DNA of 6,841 bases from a candidate division WOR-3 bacterium. Its GTDB lineage: Bacteria > SDB-A. How positions within the stretch are numbered: position 1 is the stretch's first letter; every line of letters starts with the position of its first letter. Position numbers and translations under genes: made by a program. This document shows, piece by piece, positions 1 through 5,814 of the stretch. The notes beneath the pieces are model-generated. The model saw only the letters and a program-made list of their open reading frames with translations, was not told the DNA's origin and searched no databases. The stretch is from NCBI GenBank assembly GCA_016926475.1, contig JAFGON010000098.1, positions 1 to 6,841 on the forward strand, written 5' to 3'.

Positions 1-996
1 AATCGTGTGTGAAGTCGGCAGGCCGAGGATTTCAGGGTCTATTGATACAGAAGTCACCCGCCAGTTTTTTTTGTCTTTAAAACGGCCGAGAAGAATTTTC
101 CTTATTTCAAGAAGGGCTTTCTGCCTGAATGCTTCATTGTGGACGAGAAGGGGAAAGCTTCTGATTTTTGGTATGCCCTTCAGTTCAACTCTTGTCCCTC
201 CAGACACGCTGACGTTTACGTCCTGTCTTGTCGCTCCTATGCCGGTTCTCACTTTTCCAGTGCTTCTGGTCAAAAACCTGACGTATTGACCGGCTTCGAC
301 TACTTCGAGAGGGTTGAGCATATCTGGGTAGGTGACGGTTTCGACAAGAGGCATTCCGAGTCTGTCGGTTGTGAATATTCTGTCGTGCCTGAAATCCGAA
401 ACCTCTCTGCAGGAATCTTCTTCTAGGCTGAGTTGAATGATTCTCACGTCCTTGTTTTTAAGAGGTATTTTGCCTTCGATACCCACTATAGCGGTTCTCT
501 GAAAACCTGTTGGAATGCTTCCGTCCAAGTATTGTTTTCTTGTTATGTGAAGCTCTCCGACAATGCTCGTGTTGAGAAGGCAAGCTATCTCGAGGGCTAT
601 GTCAAGGGCCTGAAGGTTTACGGGAAAAGGCGGAGTGTCGTCTATTTCATAAGTGCATGTAGTCTCTTTTCTGATTCTGTAGACAATTCTTTTTCTTGTC
701 TTGAACTCCATCAGAGCGGTTCCGTCGTATTCCCCCAGTTCGCTCAGAGTCGGGCGCATGTGCCTTATAACTTCGGCTTCAAAGTCTTCTGGCTCAAAAT
801 AGATTCCCGCCGGGCATCTGCAGAAGAGTTTTTTTGCTGTGAGAAGTTGTTGGTGTATTTCAAGTCCGCATTTAAAACCCAACGAAGAATATGTTTCGTT
901 CCCGGCGCTTTTATACGGGACGAAACTTATGAGCTCTCTTGTCTTCTTTTGATTTTCTGTTCGATTAGAATATTCTTGCATAATTTTAATTGCCAT
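1..996 (-). CDS. gatE: GatE-type Glu-tRNA(Gln) amidotransferase subunit, N-terminal part (runs off left edge)
   Basis: An open minus-strand frame covers the first 332 codons; the 3' end lies outside the window. GatE, with the asparaginase-like subunit GatD, converts Glu-tRNA(Gln) to Gln-tRNA(Gln) in the cytoplasm by activating the tRNA-bound glutamate. Visible family signatures are GLEIHQQL at residues 44-51, an FCRCP motif near 58-62, RPTLSELGEYD at 81-91, TTC and DDTPPFPVN around 112-127, GFQRTAIVG at 164-172, LEEDSCREVSD at 191-201, DRLGMPLVE at 211-219 and RQDVNVSVSGG at 257-267. The SELGE and PPFPVN segments are typical of GatE rather than GatB. An in-frame stop lies about 20 nt upstream, so translation starts at ATG 996 or ATG 981. 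Neither has a clear Shine-Dalgarno site. About 38 residues precede the conserved start, longer than I expect for archaeal GatE. A divergent GatB paralogue is the main alternative. Confidence 0.87.
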   Translation of the reverse strand, partial: MAIKIMQEYSNRTENQKKTRELISFVPYKSAGNETYSSLGFKCGLEIHQQLLTAKKLFCRCPAGIYFEPEDFEAEVIRHMRPTLSELGEYDGTALMEFKTRKRIVYRIRKETTCTYEIDDTPPFPVNLQALDIALEIACLLNTSIVGELHITRKQYLDGSIPTGFQRTAIVGIEGKIPLKNKDVRIIQLSLEEDSCREVSDFRHDRIFTTDRLGMPLVETVTYPDMLNPLEVVEAGQYVRFLTRSTGKVRTGIGATRQDVNVSVSGGTRVELKGIPKIRSFPLLVHNEAFRQKALLEIRKILLGRFKDKKNWRVTSVSIDPEILGLPTSHTI

Positions 997-1017
997 TATA
1001 GGATTTTTGACTATATA
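990..1017 (+). promoter_or_regulatory. Candidate promoter of the envelope operon
   Basis: TTGCCA (990-995, 5 of 6 matches to the -35 consensus) and TATATA (1012-1017, 4 of 6) are 16 nt apart. The expected start near 1024 gives a leader of about 39 nt with the ribosome binding site at its end. The -35 lies inside the first codons of the divergent gatE. A short inverted repeat, TCAAT-TTG-ATTGA (1019-1031), sits right at the predicted start and could be an operator, but its arms are only 5 bp. Confidence 0.35.
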
Positions 1018-1038
1018 TCAATTTGATTGACAAAGCAA
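1010..1038 (-). promoter_or_regulatory. Candidate gatE promoter
   Basis: On the minus strand TTGCTT (1038-1033) and TATAGT (1015-1010) are 17 nt apart. The -10 matches the sigma70 consensus at 5 of 6 bases, the -35 at only 3 of 6. Transcription would start near 1003, leaving a leader of only about 7 nt to ATG 996 or about 22 nt to ATG 981. The -10 overlaps the -10 proposed for the opposite strand. This is inferred from consensus matching only. Confidence 0.3.
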
Positions 1039-1050
1039 ATTTATTTAGAC

Positions 1051-1057
1051 GAAGGGG
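1051..1057 (+). promoter_or_regulatory. Ribosome binding site that fixes the start of the barrel gene
   Basis: GAAGGGG ends 5 nt before ATG 1063. It selects that ATG over an upstream in-frame TTG at 1027, which would add 12 mostly polar residues ahead of an otherwise normal signal peptide. Confidence 0.75.
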
Positions 1058-1062
1058 TAAAA

Positions 1063-2409
1063 ATGAGAAAAAACCTGTTCTCTGCTTTGGTGACGTCAAT
1101 TCTCTTGTCAGTTCCCGTTTTGCTTTCAGCCGGAGTATGTATACCTGGGCTGGGTTGTTTTTCGGGAGTTGAAGGATGTGAAATAACAACCCCCTGGTAT
1201 AATCCGGGATACCTTGTCACTTATCAACTGGCGATTGAAAAGAACGCTGTGGGAGCTGAGTTCGGTGAAAGATACCCCGGAACAGATCGTTGGGGATTTT
1301 TGCACTACCGGCTTGGTGAGAATTTTTTAGGTTTCGCGGCGAACAGAAAACAGTACCTCGGCGGATATCCTTTTGACACAACATATTTTAGACCGAGAAT
1401 AACCGTCGGTCCGGATGTTTTTCCATACATGCTGGATTCTTTTAAACCACCGACATACATAGCCGATTTTATTTTTGCCAGAAAAATGTTCGGAGGCGGA
1501 GGAGGCCTGAATCTTCATTTCGGTTCTCAATCAAAAGAAAGCGAATACGATTATTTTTTCACTCAGAGTCACGTAAAAGCTGAGCCAGATGCGAACTCTC
1601 TGGGCGGTATTTTTGGAGTTGACAACAAAAACTATTATTTGACCGTAAGCATGGATTATCTCTCATGGAATTCCCTGTTTGAAGTGATTGATTCTTTTGG
1701 CGACACGGTTTCTGCGGATTTCACAAATTCATATTCATCGGCCTCTGTGAATCTGCAGTACAAAAAGTGGACTGATCAAACCAGATATTTCACGCTTCCG
1801 ACAATTTCGTTCACATACGACAGGGCGAACGAGAAAGTTTCTTCAGCCTTGATGGGACTTCCAATCGACCCGGAAAACCGGAGAAACAAGTATTCCATCA
1901 CCGCGGGGGTGGCTTTTGACGACATGGGTGTCCCAAATTCATTCAGCGCTGGAGTCAATTTCGTCTACACCAAGACTGTGAACGATTTTAAGACCGATAC
2001 GGTTTTCACTGACGTTTCCGCGGACACACTTATAAGACGGCTTCCGGGAAAAGCTGAAATAGAAGAATACACATTTCCCCAGGTCTATATTTCGGCCAAC
2101 TTCTTTATCTGGAAGTGGCTCAGCGCGAACACTTCCGTGAATCATTCACTGAAGTATGTAGTAGAAGATGTTGAAAGGTCAAACGTCGAATACGACGGAA
2201 GCAATTATCAGATCGTAAAAAATGAAAATCAGACAACTCGCTGGGAGAGGGATTTGACCTTTGACCTTGGAGCTGAAATCACCATACACGAAGATCTGAA
2301 AATAAATTTTAAAATAGACGACTTGGCCCTTTTCAACGTACCTTACTTGGTTTCGGGCGACAACAGTTTTGAAGTGATCACGAAACTGACGGTCTGGTAC
2401 CAGTTCTAA
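1063..2409 (+). CDS. Predicted outer-membrane beta-barrel protein, family not recognised
   Basis: The product is 448 residues. It begins with a good Sec signal peptide: charged RKN at 2-4, a hydrophobic stretch at about 5-22, and likely cleavage after SA at 22-23. There is no valid lipobox, because Val precedes Cys26. The mature chain has many short alternating polar and hydrophobic segments rich in Tyr, Phe and Trp, and polar loops rich in Asp, Asn and Ser. It ends in the strand-like LTVWYQF with a terminal Phe, as is typical of BAM-assembled barrels. A five-glycine run lies near residues 146-150. The only cysteines (26, 32, 39) cluster just after the signal peptide. It is the first gene of a four-gene run; the next starts 8 nt after its stop. 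Barrel topology is inferred from composition and ends, not from a recognised family. Porin, transporter or secretion-partner roles are all possible. Confidence 0.72.
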   Translation: MRKNLFSALVTSILLSVPVLLSAGVCIPGLGCFSGVEGCEITTPWYNPGYLVTYQLAIEKNAVGAEFGERYPGTDRWGFLHYRLGENFLGFAANRKQYLGGYPFDTTYFRPRITVGPDVFPYMLDSFKPPTYIADFIFARKMFGGGGGLNLHFGSQSKESEYDYFFTQSHVKAEPDANSLGGIFGVDNKNYYLTVSMDYLSWNSLFEVIDSFGDTVSADFTNSYSSASVNLQYKKWTDQTRYFTLPTISFTYDRANEKVSSALMGLPIDPENRRNKYSITAGVAFDDMGVPNSFSAGVNFVYTKTVNDFKTDTVFTDVSADTLIRRLPGKAEIEEYTFPQVYISANFFIWKWLSANTSVNHSLKYVVEDVERSNVEYDGSNYQIVKNENQTTRWERDLTFDLGAEITIHEDLKINFKIDDLALFNVPYLVSGDNSFEVITKLTVWYQF

Positions 2410-2417
2410 ATTCATTA

Positions 2418-3443
2418 ATGATTCATGCCCTTGGTTGTTTTTTATTGACTTTTTGTGTTTTCTCCGAGGGCACGGACCCTGAATTTTTGGATCAATACCA
2501 TTGGATCGTAAAAAATATAGCTGAACGGAACCTTACACCTGAAGAAAGTCTTATAGTATTTAATTCCGTAAAATACCCGGAAATTTCAGCGGAACGATTT
2601 AATTGGTCACAGCCGATCCCCGAAGAAATTTGGAAAAAATACGTTATCTACCCGAGATTGTCACAGGAACCTCTTGAAGATTACAGGCCGTTTTTCTTTG
2701 AAATCCTTGCCGACAGCCTCGATACATGCCAAAACGCGCGAAGCGCTGTGGAGGCGATATTCAGATGGTCTTCGTCTGTCATAAAATTCAGGCAGACTTC
2801 GAGAAGGGACCAGGGGCCTCTTGAGACGTTCTATTCGGGGTACGGAAGGTGCGAGGAGCTTATGATATTCTCAGCTTCGATCTGCAGGACTTTTGGAATT
2901 CCCGCGAGAGAAGCTTTCGTTCCTTACTGGTCTTTCACGGACAACAACCACGCCTGGACAGAGGTCTTCATAGACGGCGACTGGCACTACATAGACGAAG
3001 GAGCCACTCTCGACAGGGCATGGTTTTCGGATTTTCTAGGGAAAACAGCATTGGTCCTTGCTGTATCTCCAGGTTTTGACGAAGGAGAAGATGTTATAAA
3101 AACATACAACGACGCGTCTTTGGTCAACGTCACGGGAAATTACGCACATTCGGGGATACTCACTTTTTTCGTCTCTGACGAAAGCGCTCCTGTTGAGAAC
3201 GCGAAACTATCTTTGATGTCGTATAATTGGGGCGCTTTACGGGAGATTGCAAGCGGATTCACCGACTCTGACGGAGCATTTAGTATAAGATGCGGGCTTG
3301 TATCCGTTTTTGTCCTTTGTTCCTATAACGGAAAAACCGCCACCGGTGTTTTCACACCCGTCAGGGACGATACTGTCACATGCCTTCTCGAGCTTGGACT
3401 GGCGAATGATTTGGATGTTTCGTTTTTGATGAAGGTCAAATGA
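2418..3443 (+). CDS. Secreted transglutaminase-like protein with intact catalytic triad
   Basis: The product is 341 residues. A short hydrophobic N-terminus (about 4-16) without lysine or arginine looks like a minimal Sec signal. Residues about 60-100 are a helical region with the pattern PIPEEIWKKYVIYPR and QEPLEDYR, which I associate with one branch of bacterial transglutaminase-like proteins. The core follows: YGRCEE with Cys145, a GIPAREAF stretch at 160-167, NNHAWTEVF with His178, and WHYIDEG with Asp193. That is the full papain-like Cys-His-Asp triad of the transglutaminase/protease fold. Residues about 243-325 resemble a carboxypeptidase-regulatory (Ig-like) beta-sandwich. Such enzymes may be proteases, amidases or protein crosslinkers; the substrate cannot be told from sequence. 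No Shine-Dalgarno site precedes ATG 2418 and no other in-frame ATG, GTG or TTG was seen between it and about 2370, so translation is probably coupled to the barrel gene. Confidence 0.88.
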   Translation: MIHALGCFLLTFCVFSEGTDPEFLDQYHWIVKNIAERNLTPEESLIVFNSVKYPEISAERFNWSQPIPEEIWKKYVIYPRLSQEPLEDYRPFFFEILADSLDTCQNARSAVEAIFRWSSSVIKFRQTSRRDQGPLETFYSGYGRCEELMIFSASICRTFGIPAREAFVPYWSFTDNNHAWTEVFIDGDWHYIDEGATLDRAWFSDFLGKTALVLAVSPGFDEGEDVIKTYNDASLVNVTGNYAHSGILTFFVSDESAPVENAKLSLMSYNWGALREIASGFTDSDGAFSIRCGLVSVFVLCSYNGKTATGVFTPVRDDTVTCLLELGLANDLDVSFLMKVK

Positions 3444-4810
3444 TGGTTTTTTTGCCCCTATGCTTAGCGTTCGCACTGATCTCTACTCAAATCGAAGACG
3501 ATATTATCGCAAGGGCGGGTGGAAAAGCCCCTCAAATAATAAGGACATACAACGCTTTAGAAGATTCTCAAGAGAGGGAATTCGCTCTGCAGCATATCCA
3601 AATCCTCGGGACTATAGACCTGTTGGAATTCGATTCGGCTATGTTTGTCCAGAACCTGCATAGTTCATGCGGATTTCTCGATTCAATGGCTGTATCTGAC
3701 ACTCTTTTCTTGAAATATCTCCTCGACTACAGAATATATTTTGAACCTCCATCGAATTACAAGCCTCTTTTAAATGACATTTTCAGAGGCTTAGCTGAAG
3801 CTTCAAAAAATCCTGCTGAAACGGCGGTCGCGATTGACGAATGGGCTGACCTGAGTATAATTTCTGATTCGACGAGGCTTTTATCCCCAGGAAGGTCTGT
3901 GATGAAAATATTCACAGAAAGAACCGCGTCGAACATCGAGAGGTCTATTTTTCTCGCTGCGGCGATGAGGTCATTGGGGATTCCTTCAAGGCTCGCCTTC
4001 CTTCCCGCAGGAACTTTGTCAAAACAGCCCTATTCATGGTTGGAATTTTATTCAGACGGCGGTTGGCTGCCTTTTTATCCCGACAATCCGGATATGACCG
4101 GAAACTTCGGTTACGTCGATGAAAAACACGGAGTTAGTATCGTATATTCCTATTCTGCAAACGGAACCGAAGAAAGAACTGCCGCTTACGCTAATAGTCC
4201 CAAAACCGTATTCTTAACGGGAAGTTTGGTTTCAGAAAACGACGCTGAATTCTCGGTCAGCGCAATTTGTTCCGGAACTCTAAAACCTCTTGATTTCCTC
4301 GATTTCAAAACGGATTCTTCAGGGGGGATTTTCTTTTCGATAGGGGAGGGAGATTATTATTTCGTAACCGGCGCCAGAGACGAAGATGGTTCAGCTCAGG
4401 TGGACATCTTCGGTTTTACCGTCGGAAAAGAGGATACGGTTTTTCTGTCGGTTGAAAACCCAGTGTTGACGGAAAACTTCGCATACCAATACATGACATC
4501 AGCCGTTTTCGATTATTTTAAATCTTTGTACTCACAATCTCCCTGCATCATCCTTTTGGGCGATAAAAGATCCGAACCTTATCGGAGGATGAGCGCTGAA
4601 ATAGAGCGTGAAATACCGGATGTTAAACTTTATTTTGCAGATTCATGCGGGTTTGCATTTATCGAAAATGATGTTGTTGGAATCGACGGGGAGGCACCGA
4701 TAGTTATCGGTTTGTCTTCAGATAATGAAAACTCTTTTTTCATCAGCGGGTACTACATCGACATAACTCGCCGTTTAAAGCTATGGCTTGAGAGAATCGA
4801 GGAGGATTGA
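3440..4810 (+). CDS. Secreted inactive transglutaminase paralogue (pseudoenzyme) with extra C-terminal domain
   Basis: The product is 456 residues and begins with a short hydrophobic Sec-like leader (about 3-15). It matches the preceding gene in order and spacing: the KYLLDYRI region near 92-99, IERSIFLAAAMRSLGIPSRLAFLP at about 166-189 (in two parts, IERSIFLAAAMR and SLGIPSRLAFLP), and SWLEF with DGGW at 199-209. At the catalytic positions it has Asn165 for Cys, Tyr198 for His and, in ungapped alignment, Tyr213 for Asp. It should therefore lack transglutaminase-type catalysis. An Ig-like beta-sandwich similar to the neighbour's follows at about 256-340. Residues about 345-456 form an additional domain that looks alpha/beta (strand CIILLGD at 369-375, helix, strand VKLYFADS, strand PIVIGL) and that I do not recognise. 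Its ATG overlaps the previous stop as ATGA. A second ATG at 3443 is better spaced from the weak GAAGG (3431-3435) and may be the true start. Confidence 0.8.
   Translation: MMVFLPLCLAFALISTQIEDDIIARAGGKAPQIIRTYNALEDSQEREFALQHIQILGTIDLLEFDSAMFVQNLHSSCGFLDSMAVSDTLFLKYLLDYRIYFEPPSNYKPLLNDIFRGLAEASKNPAETAVAIDEWADLSIISDSTRLLSPGRSVMKIFTERTASNIERSIFLAAAMRSLGIPSRLAFLPAGTLSKQPYSWLEFYSDGGWLPFYPDNPDMTGNFGYVDEKHGVSIVYSYSANGTEERTAAYANSPKTVFLTGSLVSENDAEFSVSAICSGTLKPLDFLDFKTDSSGGIFFSIGEGDYYFVTGARDEDGSAQVDIFGFTVGKEDTVFLSVENPVLTENFAYQYMTSAVFDYFKSLYSQSPCIILLGDKRSEPYRRMSAEIEREIPDVKLYFADSCGFAFIENDVVGIDGEAPIVIGLSSDNENSFFISGYYIDITRRLKLWLERIEED
4799..4805 (+). promoter_or_regulatory. Strong ribosome binding site of the dehydratase gene
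   Basis: GAGGAGG lies inside the last codons of the preceding gene, 4 nt before ATG 4810. It favours that ATG over the in-frame TTG at 4807. It is the strongest Shine-Dalgarno site in the operon, so this gene may be translated more heavily than the two before it. Confidence 0.85.
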
Positions 4811-5814
4811 TGAAACTTTTCGTGACCGGAGGATGCGGCTTCATAGGTTCAAACTACATAAGGAAAAGGTTCGAGGAAAAACCTTTGGATGAGATCATGA
4901 ACTATGACCTTCTCACCTACGCCGGTAACCTCGAAAACCTTGAGGAAGTCCAAAGATCCCCTCTTAAATACAGTTTTGAGAGAGGAGACATCTGCGACAG
5001 GGAAAGAGTTTTAAAGCTTTTGAAAACTTTTAAACCGGACGTAATCGTCAATTTCGCCGCCGAAAGCCACAACAGTTATTCGATTTTGAACCCCGGTGTT
5101 TTTTTCCGCACAAACACTCTTGGAACTCAAAACCTTCTCGATTGCGCGAGGCTTTCGGGGGTAGACAGGTTCCACCAGGTTTCTACCTGCGAAGTTTACG
5201 GCGACATGAGTCTTGAAGACGACAGCGCTTTTACTGAACGGTCCCCATACCAGCCAAAAACCGTCTACAACGCTTCCAAGGCTTCCGCTGATCACGCTGT
5301 TCGCGCTTACCACAACGTCTTTGGGTTGAACACGACAATTTCAATTTGCAGCAACAACTACGGACCTTACCAGTATCCGGAAAAGTTGATACCGCTTTTT
5401 TTGACCAATATTTTCGAAGGAAAAAAAATGCCACTCTACAAGAGCAGTTCCAACAAAAGAGAATGGCTTCACGTAGACGATCACTGCCGGGCGATAGATA
5501 TGATTATCGCAAACGGCGTAGTTGGAGAGACTTACAACGTTGGAAGTTCTGTTGAAAAGAGCATAGAAGAAATCGCTGATTTGCTGATAGAGCTTACCCA
5601 AGCTTCAGCGAAATCCAAAAACTATGTAGATGACAGACCGGGGCACGACAGAAGATACCTCCTGGACAGCGGGAAAATTCGAAGAGAACTCGGATGGGTG
5701 CCCGAGAAGAGTTTCGAAGAAGGCATAAAGAGCACTGTCGAATGGTACAGGGCAAACACCGGTTGGTGGAAAAGTGTTAAGGACAAAAAGCCGGTTGACG
5801 AGACATCATGGTGA
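4810..5814 (+). CDS. rfbB: dTDP-glucose 4,6-dehydratase family (RmlB/RfbB-like) NAD-dependent enzyme with variant active site
   Basis: The product is 334 residues, close to the family's usual 330-360. These cytoplasmic extended SDR enzymes convert a nucleotide-bound glucose to its 4-keto-6-deoxy form, the entry to rhamnose and other deoxysugars. Visible are the NAD-binding TGGCGFIGS (6-14), YDLLTYAGNLENL (32-44) typical of RmlB, NFAAESH (81-87), the YxxxK pair Tyr153/Lys157 in YNASKAS, CSNNYGPY (180-187), PEKLIPL (190-196), REWLHVDDH (217-225) and DRPGHDRRY (275-283). Two departures stand out. The usual STDEVYG is STCEVYG (125-131), so the catalytic Asp is Cys127, while Thr126 and Glu128 stay. 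The usual HVDRS is HNSYS (87-91). Its start overlaps the previous stop by 1 nt (TGATG). No other deoxysugar gene is in view. Substrate and exact reaction are therefore uncertain; a related NDP-sugar dehydratase or epimerase is possible. Confidence 0.9.
   Translation: MKLFVTGGCGFIGSNYIRKRFEEKPLDEIMNYDLLTYAGNLENLEEVQRSPLKYSFERGDICDRERVLKLLKTFKPDVIVNFAAESHNSYSILNPGVFFRTNTLGTQNLLDCARLSGVDRFHQVSTCEVYGDMSLEDDSAFTERSPYQPKTVYNASKASADHAVRAYHNVFGLNTTISICSNNYGPYQYPEKLIPLFLTNIFEGKKMPLYKSSSNKREWLHVDDHCRAIDMIIANGVVGETYNVGSSVEKSIEEIADLLIELTQASAKSKNYVDDRPGHDRRYLLDSGKIRRELGWVPEKSFEEGIKSTVEWYRANTGWWKSVKDKKPVDETSW

Noticed and set aside
5-1026. Plus-strand open frames at 5-289, 139-426 and 433-1026
   Set aside because: They are antisense to a continuous minus-strand frame with clear GatE motifs, and their own translations show no recognisable domain.
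1027-1032. TTGACA as a -35 element for the barrel gene
   Set aside because: No -10-like hexamer lies 16-18 nt downstream; that position falls on the ribosome binding site.
1027-1062. TTG 1027 as start of the barrel gene
   Set aside because: It would put 12 mostly polar residues ahead of a normal signal peptide, and the ribosome binding site fits ATG 1063.
1063-1140. Barrel protein as a lipoprotein with Cys26
   Set aside because: The residue before Cys26 is Val, which does not fit the lipobox; a signal peptidase I site fits better.
2418-2440. Lipoprotein signal at Cys7 of the active transglutaminase
   Set aside because: Too few residues precede the cysteine to form a signal peptide, and the hydrophobic stretch continues after it.
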